Shown here piece after piece: positions 1 through 7,883 of a DNA stretch of 64,000 bases. Source of the DNA: Prevotella sp. Rep29 (GTDB lineage Bacteria > Bacteroidota > Bacteroidia > Bacteroidales > Bacteroidaceae). How positions within the stretch are numbered: position 1 is the first letter of the stretch; every line of letters starts with the position of its first letter. The translations under genes and the position numbers were made by a program. Under the pieces are notes generated by a model. It was not told the DNA's origin. It ran no database searches and saw only the letters and a list, made by a program, of their open reading frames with translations. The DNA lies in assembly GCF_019551475.1 (NCBI RefSeq), contig NZ_CP047159.1, positions 868,001 through 932,000 of the forward strand, written 5' to 3'.

Positions 1-920
1 TATTCTTTCGTTCCTTCGGGGCGTGTGTAGATGTCGCACGTCAGGTATTCCGGTTCGTCGGGCTGGGCTTCCAGACGGCTGCTGCAGAGTGTGCAGAGGT
101 CTTTGTCGATGATGTTGAAATAGGTGTCAAGGTGCATTTGCATCTGCCAGAATTTATGGTCGCGCACGACGATGACGGTGTCGTGTCCGAACGCATCGGC
201 TTCCATCAGCTGCCGGATGCCTTCGTCGTTTGTGCGCATGCCGCATCCGATGAGCGACATGTTGCCTGCGGGGATATAGTCGCCGCCTTCGAGTCGTCCC
301 TCTCCCGTGATGCGGAGGATGGGGTCTTTCCCGAGATGTTTGTAGCACAGTTCGATGATATCAGCCTCTGGTGAGCGCTGCGTGGTGTTGATGTGGCAGA
401 TGATGTGTCCGCGCGGGGTAGTGATGCTCTGGTCTCTGGTGAAGTAGAGGTTCATCAGCGGTCGCTGCGAATATTGTGCTGCGTAGCCTGTGTTGAGGCT
501 GGTCCTGTAGAGCGTGACGGTCGGTTGCAGGAGGATGCAGCGTATGAGGTCTGCCCGGCTCATCTGCGAGAGGATGTAGAGTCGGTATTCTGCCATCTTC
601 GTGGCGTCTTCGCCGTCGATGTGGCTGATGTCGTAGGTCAGCAATTTTTCGGCGAGCGAGCGCAGATTGTTGATGTCCACCTCTTCAAAGATTTCCCTGA
701 TGGTATATACGCGGATGTTGTTGGCTTCCAGCATGTTGATGTATTGTTTGTGTTCTGCGGCAGCCTTGTCCACGTCAAAATAATATTCGAACAGTCCTGC
801 GGACGGATGTATCACGCCGTTGAAGAGTTCCTGTCCCGGTGTGTGCATGAGAATACTGCCCGCCTGCGACCATTCCGCCTGCGGGAAATCCATCCTTTGA
901 TTGAGCGTATTTCGTTCCAT
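1..920 (-). CDS. Arginine deiminase-family (guanidine-modifying) hydrolase, 3' end cut by window edge
   Basis: The minus-strand frame is open from an ATG at 920 to base 1, giving about 306 residues, so the C-terminus lies outside the window. Visible family landmarks are an LEGGD motif followed by IPAGN, and later an MHLDT motif; both are active-site blocks of the arginine deiminase/amidinotransferase fold. The catalytic Cys of this family lies near the C-terminus and cannot be checked here. Members hydrolyse arginine, citrulline or related guanidino compounds in the cytoplasm. The N-terminus (MERNTLNQRMDF) directly follows a good TAnnTTTG box, which supports this start. The exact substrate cannot be decided: arginine deiminase and citrulline hydrolase (CtlX-like) are both possible. 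The neighbouring genes give no metabolic clue. Confidence 0.8.
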   Translation of the reverse strand, partial: MERNTLNQRMDFPQAEWSQAGSILMHTPGQELFNGVIHPSAGLFEYYFDVDKAAAEHKQYINMLEANNIRVYTIREIFEEVDINNLRSLAEKLLTYDISHIDGEDATKMAEYRLYILSQMSRADLIRCILLQPTVTLYRTSLNTGYAAQYSQRPLMNLYFTRDQSITTPRGHIICHINTTQRSPEADIIELCYKHLGKDPILRITGEGRLEGGDYIPAGNMSLIGCGMRTNDEGIRQLMEADAFGHDTVIVVRDHKFWQMQMHLDTYFNIIDKDLCTLCSSRLEAQPDEPEYLTCDIYTRPEGTKE

Positions 921-938
921 AACTTATGATTTTGTGTG

Positions 939-946
939 CAAAAATA
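939..946 (-). promoter_or_regulatory. Bacteroidota -7 promoter box for the arginine deiminase-family gene
   Basis: Read on the minus strand this is TATTTTTG, a perfect TAnnTTTG box, 18 bases before the ATG at 920. The leader would be very short. No clean TTTG is seen at the ideal -33 distance; a GTTG lies near 963-966. Confidence 0.55.
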
Positions 947-990
947 CAAAAAAAATACGAAACAACGTAAAGTTTTTTGATATTTTTGTG

Positions 991-1299
991 TTATTTATCA
1001 AAAAGTGGGTGGGATTGGTTGGCAACTACTCTCACATTGCCCTGATGGTCGGTGATATAGAAATGGTATTCTGGTTGATTAATATCATCATTGGTAAAAG
1101 TCATGTACCCGCCAGGGAAAAGCATCCTTTTAAGGGTGCCGTTGACATAGATAAAATCTCCACAATAATCTACCGTTGTCACTTCGCAGGGAATTCTCTT
1201 TCCTGTATTATACATATGTTTTATCACGCTTCCGCTTGCGAAGTATATCTGTTTCGGTACGTTGCTGAGATCATTCATTTCAAGCAATTTAGTGTTCAT
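991..1299 (-). CDS. RHS/YD-repeat-type fragment, small protein
   Basis: This 102-residue protein contains the block YHFYITDHQGNVRVVAN (about residues 77-93), the characteristic pre-cleavage motif of Bacteroidota RHS/YD-repeat proteins. It lacks the long repeat region and the core domain that normally continues after this motif, and it stops ten residues later (QSHPLFDK). It starts 15 bases after the stop of the lipoprotein gene, with GAGGAG in between, so the two look co-transcribed. It is most simply a stand-alone remnant or a recombination cassette derived from a full-length rhs gene. A function as an intact small protein cannot be excluded. The family assignment is good; the role is unknown. 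Confidence 0.6.
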   Translation of the reverse strand: MNTKLLEMNDLSNVPKQIYFASGSVIKHMYNTGKRIPCEVTTVDYCGDFIYVNGTLKRMLFPGGYMTFTNDDINQPEYHFYITDHQGNVRVVANQSHPLFDK

Positions 1300-1314
1300 A
1301 GAATTTATTCTCCT

Positions 1315-1947
1315 CTACTTACGCTGACCAATTCGGACTAAAATTCTGTCCCGATGTTCTTTTTTCAATATAGATTTATCTTGTGGTATCTCATAATAAA
1401 ACTGAGGCGAATTACCGAATTTTATATTAGGAATTTCATAATCCTTTTTTACATCTTTCTGACTTTTATGATACTCAATATGCAATTTATCAATAAGAAC
1501 ATCAAGGTTAGTACTCACATTTATTTCTTTTTTACTCCACTTTTCAAAATTGTAAATTTTTACAAATACAATCAAAGAATCTCCTTTGCATATATAATTA
1601 GATTTATAAGGGATTTTCTTTATGGAATAAATAGGGTAAATTGTATCTTTTTTATTAATAAAGAACACATTTATAGATGAATGTGTTGTGCTGTCAGACC
1701 ATGTTTGAATAGGAAGGTATAATTTCTCAACTGTATAATTGTGGATAACATACTGCAATTCTATTTCTCTTGGATTAATAGCATTTCCTTCTTTTAACCA
1801 TTCGGTAAATAAATAGTCCGAATAAGGTTTCGAATCTGTGACACATAAAAACTCACCATGTACATTTTTTGTTGCTTCATTGGTACATCCACATAAACAA
1901 AACAAAATAAATGACATTATAAACGTTTTATTATCAGTCATAACCAT
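1315..1947 (-). CDS. Putative lipoprotein of unknown function
   Basis: This is a 210-residue protein. The N-terminus has a short hydrophobic stretch ending FCLCGC, a plausible lipobox with lipidated Cys at about residue 21, so it should be an exported lipoprotein. The mature part is rich in Lys, Ile and Tyr with alternating hydrophobic residues that suggest beta structure. I do not recognise a family. A second ATG (codon 3) is an alternative start, and the start overlaps the stop of a 58-codon frame just upstream. It lies between that small frame and the RHS fragment, so it may be an accessory or immunity-type lipoprotein of an RHS cassette. That link is inference from position only. AT content is clearly higher than in the flanking housekeeping genes. 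Confidence 0.55.
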   Translation of the reverse strand: MVMTDNKTFIMSFILFCLCGCTNEATKNVHGEFLCVTDSKPYSDYLFTEWLKEGNAINPREIELQYVIHNYTVEKLYLPIQTWSDSTTHSSINVFFINKKDTIYPIYSIKKIPYKSNYICKGDSLIVFVKIYNFEKWSKKEINVSTNLDVLIDKLHIEYHKSQKDVKKDYEIPNIKFGNSPQFYYEIPQDKSILKKEHRDRILVRIGQRK

Positions 1948-2110
1948 TTTCTTTTATTATTGTATTTTGATATTTTTTAAATTTCATTGTTGTTTTGTTC
2001 CAAATAGGAGAATCTTTCTGCATTTTAAAAGTGGAGTCTGGAGTATTTCCGTTCGGAGCAATAATAGTAATATTTTTAAATCTTCTTTTATCAAACTTAC
2101 GGCAAAACAT
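1934..2110 (-). CDS. Possible small ORF (58 aa) upstream of the lipoprotein
   Basis: A minus-strand frame from ATG at 2110 to TGA at 1934 encodes 58 residues, rich in Lys and Asn, with the motif IIAPNGNTPDS. Its stop overlaps the start region of the lipoprotein gene (ATGACTGA), as seen with translationally coupled genes. An in-frame stop lies a few codons upstream of the ATG, so it may equally be the remaining 3' end of a longer, lost gene. No family is recognised. Confidence 0.3.
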   Translation of the reverse strand: MFCRKFDKRRFKNITIIAPNGNTPDSTFKMQKDSPIWNKTTMKFKKYQNTIIKENGYD

Positions 2111-2156
2111 ATATAAAAGGACGTTGTTAAAAAAATACCATTAGTTGGGCATTTTC

Positions 2157-3257
2157 TCACTTTATGGTTACCTGTGTGGCGCCATAGCCATATTCTTTGA
2201 ATGAAGCGTCTTGGTAGGTGTATTGTTTGTATCTGTATTTCAGTTCATGGATGAGTGCTTGCCTGAGCACTCCTTCGCCCTTTCCGTGGATGAAGACGAT
2301 GCGTTGTCCTTTCCGCTTCTTGTATTGTTCGAGGGTCTTCCGGAAGGTCTCTATCTGGTAGTTCAGTATGTCGGCTGCCGACATGCCCGCCTCGGTTTCC
2401 AACAGTTCGTGTGCGTGGAGGTCGATGACGATGATGCCCGGGTCGGCGTGTCGTGCCTGGGTGGCATCAAACTTTCTCACTGCCGTGTTGTCCTGCCGTG
2501 CTTCATCGTTCTTGGCATAAAGTTGCTGTTTCAGTTGTTTGGCATCGATGACCAGCGGTCTTTTCACCTCGTCGTTTTCCATAATCGTGTAGAGCAGTGC
2601 GGGTGTGTCGAAGAAATCGTTCTCCTGGAACGTGTGAAGTTTGTAGAACTTGACGGGGTCGATGCGGATTTGAGCCTCGATGGCAGGCTTCAGCATGAAT
2701 GGCTTGTCGCGTTTGTAGGCAATCACTTGGATGCACACGCGCTCGAAATCATTGAGTATGTCGCGTCCGAATTCCTCCACACACTCTTTCGTGTTGGGTT
2801 CCAATTCCCCCTGTGCGCGCAGTGTCCAGCTGTTACCTTCTGCCGACAGGTAGGTGTAGTTGAGGAAATAGTTGCTGTCGTTGACGAGGTAGGTTTCGAA
2901 GCGTGTCTGTGTGATTTCCTTGATATCGACAGGCACGAATGCGAGATAGGCGGAGAGGGCGTCTCCTCCCTGTCGCTCCCAAACGGGTTCGGGCACCGTC
3001 AGAGGCTGGGTGGCAGTCTTTTCTTTTTCCGTGTCCGCTTTCGGCCCCTCCGCTTTTTTGATGTATTGCGGAGCCTTGTACGTCGGTTTCCGGTCTTTCT
3101 CTCCATCGCCATCGTCCACCACTACGACCTCGTTGGTCATCATCGGAATCTCAAACCCGTCTTCATCCTCGACGAGCACGATGTTTTTCCCTTGGAAGGC
3201 AGTGATTTTTCCACCGCCCGTCTCGTTCAGGAATCTTACATAATCACCTATTTTCAT
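2157..3257 (-). CDS. DUF2027 and Smr domain-containing protein
   Basis: The preferred start is the ATG at 3257 (MKIGDYVRFLNETGGG), giving 366 residues. A longer upstream extension of the frame reaches into the divergent promoter region and is unlikely to be translated. The N-terminal 70 residues form a small beta domain (IGDYVRF ... GKITAF ... GFEIPM) typical of the Bacteroidota DUF2027 family. The middle is the DUF2027 body. The C-terminal 80 residues contain IDLHAHEL and FIHGKGEGVLRQAL, the conserved blocks of the Smr (small MutS-related) domain. Smr domains are nucleic acid-binding or nicking domains. This domain pairing is common in Bacteroidota, but the cellular role of the protein is not established. 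It is a single gene transcribed away from the B12 operon. Confidence 0.85.
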   Translation of the reverse strand: MKIGDYVRFLNETGGGKITAFQGKNIVLVEDEDGFEIPMMTNEVVVVDDGDGEKDRKPTYKAPQYIKKAEGPKADTEKEKTATQPLTVPEPVWERQGGDALSAYLAFVPVDIKEITQTRFETYLVNDSNYFLNYTYLSAEGNSWTLRAQGELEPNTKECVEEFGRDILNDFERVCIQVIAYKRDKPFMLKPAIEAQIRIDPVKFYKLHTFQENDFFDTPALLYTIMENDEVKRPLVIDAKQLKQQLYAKNDEARQDNTAVRKFDATQARHADPGIIVIDLHAHELLETEAGMSAADILNYQIETFRKTLEQYKKRKGQRIVFIHGKGEGVLRQALIHELKYRYKQYTYQDASFKEYGYGATQVTIK

Positions 3258-3281
3258 CGTCTCAATTTGCTTAACCGTCCA

Positions 3282-3289
3282 CAAAGTTA
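3282..3289 (-). promoter_or_regulatory. -7 promoter box for the DUF2027/Smr gene
   Basis: On the minus strand this reads TAACTTTG, a perfect TAnnTTTG box 24 bases before the ATG at 3257. It diverges from the B12 operon promoter, so about 50 bases hold both promoters. No convincing -33 TTTG is seen. Confidence 0.55.
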
Positions 3290-3339
3290 TAAAAATATTC
3301 TTGGTTTTGCATTTTTTACTCAAAAAAAACAGAACATTG

Positions 3340-3370
3340 TTTGGCATATTAATATTTATACTTAACTTTG
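3340..3370 (+). promoter_or_regulatory. Promoter of the B12 uptake operon
   Basis: TTTG at 3340-3343 and TAACTTTG at 3363-3370 are separated by 19 bases, a full match to the Bacteroidota sigma-factor consensus. Transcription would begin a few bases later, directly at the front of the cobalamin riboswitch. Confidence 0.8.
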
Positions 3371-3376
3371 CACCCG

Positions 3377-3535
3377 CAATTGGTTCACAACCGAATGTGA
3401 TTAAAATGGGAATCAGGTGCGAATCCTGAACAGTCCCGCTGCTGTAAGCAGCTTTGTAGAAGTGAACACATGTCACTGATATTATTGGGAAGACGTTCAC
3501 TTGTTAGCTGTAAGTCAGAAGACCTGCCATTGCTG
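3377..3535 (+). promoter_or_regulatory. Cobalamin (adenosylcobalamin) riboswitch
   Basis: The leader contains the conserved cobalamin aptamer blocks in order: TTGGTTCACAA, then GGGAATCAGGTGCGAATCC with ACAGTCCCGCTGCTGTAAGC, a variable stem, and the 3' block GTAAGTCAGAAGACCTGCC ending near 3528. It lies between a perfect promoter and a BtuB-like receptor gene, the classic arrangement. In this class, coenzyme B12 binding represses expression of the downstream uptake genes. The remaining 55 bases before the ATG at 3591 would hold the expression platform. Edges are approximate. Confidence 0.95.
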
Positions 3536-3590
3536 ACACTTCATAAGTCTCTGGGGTTAGACTGAGAAGGTGCAAAATACTTATTGATTT

Positions 3591-5600
3591 ATGGGAAAAA
3601 GAATTGCTGCTATGGCGATGCTATGCGCCATTGTTGCAAATATGTGGTCGCAGCAGGTCACAGGTGATTTGCAGGATTCGGTAAGAAGAATCGACGAGGT
3701 GGTTGTCACCGGCAAGCTCACGTTTCAGGAAGTAATGCCTTCGCAAAAACTGAAAGGTGAGCAGTTGGAGCGTTTGAACACCCATTCCGTTGCCGATGCC
3801 TTGCGCTATTTCTCGGGATTGCAGATAAAAGACTACGGGGGCGTGGGAGGCATCAAGACGGTGAATATCCGCTCGATGGGTACCAACCATCTGGGCATCT
3901 ATTATGACGGCATTGAACTGGGCAATGCGCAGAACGGTCAGATAGACCTCGGACAGTTCTCCCTGGACAATGTTCAGGAGATAACGCTGTACAATGGGCA
4001 GAAGAGCGCCATCTTCCAGACAGCCAGCGATTTCGGCAATGCCGGCTCTGTGTATATCCGGACGCGCCTTCCCCGCTTCTCCTACGACAAGAGTTACAAT
4101 CTGAAACTGAAGGCGAAGTATGGCTCCAGCGATATGTTCCGCTTCTCCACGCTTTGTGAGCAGAAACTTTCGCAGGCAGTCAGTGCCTCGCTGGCAGGAG
4201 GAGTGTTGACGTCAAGCGGCAAGTACAAGTTCCGCTATCGCCGTCTGAATCTGGACAAGACAGTGGCGTATGACACGACGGCGACCCGCCAGAACGGTGA
4301 TATATGGGCTGTGCGCATGGAAGGAAACGTGCATGGAGTGCTCGAGCAGGGCTATTGGAACTTCAAACTCTACACCTATCATTCCGAGCGAGGCATTCCC
4401 GGCGCTATCGTTAATAACGTCTGGCGCAGGGGAGAGCGGCAGTGGGACCATAACTATTTCACGCAGGCATCGTGGCAGAAGAGCTTCGGCGACCGTTTCA
4501 GCACACGCTTACAGGCAAAATATGCCTATTACGACACCCGTTACGTGAACAACGACACCACGCAGATGCATGTGGACAACCGCTATAAACAGCAGGAACT
4601 GTACATATCCACGTCGAACGTGTATGAGATACTTCCCAACTGGAGTGCGTCACTCAGCTATGATTTCCGTTGGAACAAGCTGCGGAGCGACATGGTGAAC
4701 TTCGCTTTCCCGCACCGCTTTTCCAATCTTATAGCCCTGGCTTCCGCATTAGACCTCAAGCGCTTGAAGATTCAAGGAAGCCTGTTGGCTACATTCATCA
4801 AAGACCATACAGAAAACAGGGCAGACAAGAAATCGACCCACGAGCTGACACCAGCCATCTTCGTGAATGTATATCCGTTCAGGACGCAGAGCTTCTCGGT
4901 GCGTGCCTTTGTGAAACGTAGCTTCCGCATGCCGACATTCAACGATATGTATTATACGGAAGTGGGGAATGCCAACCTGAAACCAGAAGCGGCATTGCAA
5001 TATAACGTAGGCGTGGTTTATGACAAGGCATGGAAAGACGGCTTCTGGAAACACTTTCGCATTCAGACCGACGGCTATTACAACACCGTTCATGACAAGA
5101 TTATCGCCTATCCGAAAGGACAGCAGTTCCGTTGGACGATGATGAATCTCGGCAGGGTGCATATCACAGGCGTCGATGTGGAGACCGAACTGACCGTCCA
5201 GCCGGCGAAAGACCTGCAGGTTTCCGGCAGACTGCAATACACTTATCAGGACGCAAGAGACGTGACCAATCCGCAAAATTCATTCTACAAGGACCAGATA
5301 CCCTACATTCCATGGAACAGCGGTTCTGCCATCCTCAATGTCACTTATAAAGACTGGGACTTTACTTATAGCTTTATCTATGCCGGTGAGCGGTATAATC
5401 AGCAGGAGAATATCCGATATAACCACATGCAGCCCTGGTACACGAGCGACTTGAGCCTGATGTATCGTTTCAAATGGGGCAAGACCTTGTGGAAAGCGAC
5501 GTTGGAAGTGAACAACGTGTTCAGTCAGGACTACGATGTCATTCTCAACTATCCGATGCCGAAGCGCAACTATGGAATCAGTCTGGACGTAACGATATAA
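3591..5600 (+). CDS. btuB: TonB-dependent vitamin B12 receptor (BtuB-like)
   Basis: This 669-residue outer-membrane protein has a signal peptide ending near the MWSQQ segment, then a TonB-box-like region (DEVVVTGK). The plug domain follows (about residues 35-150: ADALRYFSGLQIKDYGGVGGIKTVNIRSMG and DGIELGNAQNGQIDL, quoted here only as landmarks in pieces). The rest is a 22-strand-type beta barrel rich in aromatic girdle residues, ending in an alternating ISLDVTI strand. Length and plug motifs fit BtuB-type transporters. Placement directly behind a cobalamin riboswitch and before a BtuG-like lipoprotein makes B12/corrinoid uptake by far the best substrate. Energy would come from TonB-ExbBD, which is not encoded in this window. 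Confidence 0.92.
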   Translation: MGKRIAAMAMLCAIVANMWSQQVTGDLQDSVRRIDEVVVTGKLTFQEVMPSQKLKGEQLERLNTHSVADALRYFSGLQIKDYGGVGGIKTVNIRSMGTNHLGIYYDGIELGNAQNGQIDLGQFSLDNVQEITLYNGQKSAIFQTASDFGNAGSVYIRTRLPRFSYDKSYNLKLKAKYGSSDMFRFSTLCEQKLSQAVSASLAGGVLTSSGKYKFRYRRLNLDKTVAYDTTATRQNGDIWAVRMEGNVHGVLEQGYWNFKLYTYHSERGIPGAIVNNVWRRGERQWDHNYFTQASWQKSFGDRFSTRLQAKYAYYDTRYVNNDTTQMHVDNRYKQQELYISTSNVYEILPNWSASLSYDFRWNKLRSDMVNFAFPHRFSNLIALASALDLKRLKIQGSLLATFIKDHTENRADKKSTHELTPAIFVNVYPFRTQSFSVRAFVKRSFRMPTFNDMYYTEVGNANLKPEAALQYNVGVVYDKAWKDGFWKHFRIQTDGYYNTVHDKIIAYPKGQQFRWTMMNLGRVHITGVDVETELTVQPAKDLQVSGRLQYTYQDARDVTNPQNSFYKDQIPYIPWNSGSAILNVTYKDWDFTYSFIYAGERYNQQENIRYNHMQPWYTSDLSLMYRFKWGKTLWKATLEVNNVFSQDYDVILNYPMPKRNYGISLDVTI

Positions 5601-5614
5601 AATAAAGAAAGAAA

Positions 5615-6802
5615 ATGAAACAGTCTATGAACACACATTATTATATATATATTGGCATGAGCATCTTGCTGATGCTGGTCAGTTCGTGTCGTGGCGACGA
5701 ATACATCGTCTTTTCAGAAGAGACGGACACGGGCGGCGAAGTCGTGTTGAGCGATATTGTCGGAATGTACGTCCTCAACGAGGGGAACATGGGAAGCAAT
5801 AAAGCGACCGTCGATTATCTCGATTTGTCGGGAAACCATGAGACGGTCCGCTACTTCCGCAACATCTATTCGGAGCGCAATCCGAATACGGTCAAGGAGT
5901 TGGGCGACGTGGGCAATGATATTCAGATATACGGCAGCCAACTTTGGATGGTGATCAACTGCTCCAACAAGGTAGAGGTGGCAATAGCCGATAGTTGTCG
6001 AAAAATCGCGAAGATAGATATTCCAAACTGCCGATACCTCGCTTTCGACGGCGGCTATGCCTATGTCAGCTCTTATGTCGGTCCCGTTTCAATCTCAAAC
6101 GATGCCCCCCTCGGGCGAATCTATAAAGTAGATACTCTGACCTTCGAGAAAGTGGATTCCGTAGTCGTAGGCTATCAGCCGGACGAATTGACGATACTTG
6201 ACGGAAAAATCTATGTGGCAAATAGCGGTGGCTATCGGGTGCCCAACTATGACAAACGGGTGAGTGTCATCGATATCAGCACCTTCACGGTGGAGCGTTC
6301 GATAGATGTGTATCCGAACCTGCACCGCATCCGTGCCGACAAATACGGGCAGTTGTGGGTGACTTCGCGTGGAGATTATTACAAAAACCCGGCATGCCTG
6401 ATATGGATGTATGAGAACAACAGCGGCGAGATGGTGGTCGGCGATACCATCAATACAGCAGTCTCCGACATGTGCATTGTGGGCGATTCCCTTTATTATG
6501 TGGGTGTGGCGTTCAATTATGAGACGTTCTCCAATCAGATAACTTACGGCATTATCAACGTGCGAACGCACCAGGCGGTTACGACCCAGCTCTTTTCCGC
6601 ACCGGAGATTGCCGGCATCGAGATGCCGTATGGTATTATCGTCAACCCGATTAACCGCGACTTCTATATCATGGATGCAAAGAACTATGTGTCCAGTGGC
6701 GAACTGCTGCACTTCCATGCCGACGGAACGTTTGACTGGCGCGTGTGGACGGGCGACATTCCGGCGCATGCCGTGTTTGTATATAAGAAACGAGAAGAAT
6801 AA
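5615..6802 (+). CDS. btuG: BtuG-like surface B12-binding lipoprotein (beta-propeller)
   Basis: The protein has 395 residues. The hydrophobic N-terminus ends LMLVSSC, a good lipobox with lipidated Cys at about residue 25. The mature protein has repeated YncE/DUF5074-type beta-propeller blades: VLNEGN, GNDIQIYGSQLWMV, DELTILDGKIYVANSGG and VSVIDISTFTVERSI. BtuG of gut Bacteroides is a surface lipoprotein of this fold that captures B12 with very high affinity and forms a lid on BtuB. Here the gene starts 14 bases after the btuB stop in the same riboswitch-controlled operon, so the same role is well supported. In-frame ATGs at codons 1 and 5 (5615 and 5627) are both possible starts. Confidence 0.88.
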   Translation: MKQSMNTHYYIYIGMSILLMLVSSCRGDEYIVFSEETDTGGEVVLSDIVGMYVLNEGNMGSNKATVDYLDLSGNHETVRYFRNIYSERNPNTVKELGDVGNDIQIYGSQLWMVINCSNKVEVAIADSCRKIAKIDIPNCRYLAFDGGYAYVSSYVGPVSISNDAPLGRIYKVDTLTFEKVDSVVVGYQPDELTILDGKIYVANSGGYRVPNYDKRVSVIDISTFTVERSIDVYPNLHRIRADKYGQLWVTSRGDYYKNPACLIWMYENNSGEMVVGDTINTAVSDMCIVGDSLYYVGVAFNYETFSNQITYGIINVRTHQAVTTQLFSAPEIAGIEMPYGIIVNPINRDFYIMDAKNYVSSGELLHFHADGTFDWRVWTGDIPAHAVFVYKKREE

Positions 6803-6817
6803 AAACCAAGATAGCTT

Positions 6818-7879
6818 ATGAAGAAACTTTTACTTTTAACAGCACTCTTTTTGGGTGGAACAAGCCATCTCGCAGCACAGCGGATGGACGACAAGACGGA
6901 ACACAGCAAGTATATTCAGGCTGTGGACGAATATTGTCCTGCACCCGGACAATTCGTTAACGAGCTTCCGCCGTACGCTGAGGGCAACTCTGCGCAGGAT
7001 ATGGCAGACAAATGTACCGCCAGACTGGCGGAAAACAAGGGAGGACTTGTGTCGCTTGGCGCCTATGGTGGGTATATCACCTTCCATTTCGACCATAGCA
7101 TTGCCAACATTGCAGGCAAAGCCGACTTCTATGTTGCCGGAAATGCTTTTTCAGGAAGTGGAGAACCTGGTATCGTTATGGTGTCGAAAGACCTCAATAA
7201 GAACGGACTTCCCGATGATCCGTGGTATGAACTGAGCGGCAGCGCCGACACGGATTGTCCGGAAAAAGTGACCTATAACTACCAAATCACCTATACCGCA
7301 GCGCCCATGCACGACATTCCTTGGACGGATAATCAGGGAGCGTCAGGTACGGTTCCGCGTAATGGGTTTCATAAACAGGAATATTTTCCCCAATGGATGA
7401 GCAGTCCCTTGACGTTCACAGGCACCTGTCTGCCGAAGAATGGTACCAACACTGGCGGTGAAGGCGAAAATCAGTATTGGGTCTTGACATCTTTCAACTA
7501 CGGCTATGTAGATAATAAATCCAACACAGACAGCATCGCCAATGGTTTCAACATTGAGTGGGCTGTGGATGCTGAGCGCAATCCCGTCACACTCGACTTT
7601 ATCGATTTCGTCCGCGTCTATACAGCGGTCAATCAAAATGCAGGATGGCTTGGTGAAACCAGTACCGAAGTGACAGGAGCCGAGGACTTGCATCTGGAGG
7701 AATCCATCGCTGCTATCAACAATGCATTGACAGGAATTGACAACATCAATGAAAACGATGACAGCCAGCAAATACAGGCAATCTATACAATTGACGGAAG
7801 ACGGATTGAGAAATTACAGCATGGCTTGAATATCTTAAAAATAAAAAATGGAAAAACAAAGAAAATCTTTATTCGATAA
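6818..7879 (+). CDS. Secreted cell-surface protein of the B12 operon
   Basis: The protein has 353 residues with a signal peptide (LLLLTALFLGGTSHLAAQ). The mature part resembles the cell-surface proteins that accompany btuB-btuG in Bacteroidota: conserved landmarks are VSLGAYGGYITFHFDH, DFYVAGNAF, GEPGIVMVS, DPWYELSGS and VDFIDFVRVY-like text near residue 270. The last 30 residues form the Prevotella-type tail (IYTIDGRRIEK ... GLNILK), resembling a short type IX secretion sorting signal. It begins 15 bases after the btuG-like gene and should share riboswitch control. It likely binds a ligand at the surface (B12 or a carrier), but no biochemical function can be read from the sequence. Confidence 0.75.
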   Translation: MKKLLLLTALFLGGTSHLAAQRMDDKTEHSKYIQAVDEYCPAPGQFVNELPPYAEGNSAQDMADKCTARLAENKGGLVSLGAYGGYITFHFDHSIANIAGKADFYVAGNAFSGSGEPGIVMVSKDLNKNGLPDDPWYELSGSADTDCPEKVTYNYQITYTAAPMHDIPWTDNQGASGTVPRNGFHKQEYFPQWMSSPLTFTGTCLPKNGTNTGGEGENQYWVLTSFNYGYVDNKSNTDSIANGFNIEWAVDAERNPVTLDFIDFVRVYTAVNQNAGWLGETSTEVTGAEDLHLEESIAAINNALTGIDNINENDDSQQIQAIYTIDGRRIEKLQHGLNILKIKNGKTKKIFIR

Positions 7880-7883
7880 AAAA

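Noticed and set aside
2211..3365. 384-codon plus-strand ORF
   Set aside because: It is an antisense shadow of the DUF2027/Smr gene, with a Val/Leu/Phe/His-biased composition and no motifs.
7848..7883. Upstream start for the 1186-aa surface protein
   Set aside because: The earlier ATG lies inside the previous gene's tail and adds a charged stretch before the export signal. The ATG at 7884, right after the previous stop, is better placed.
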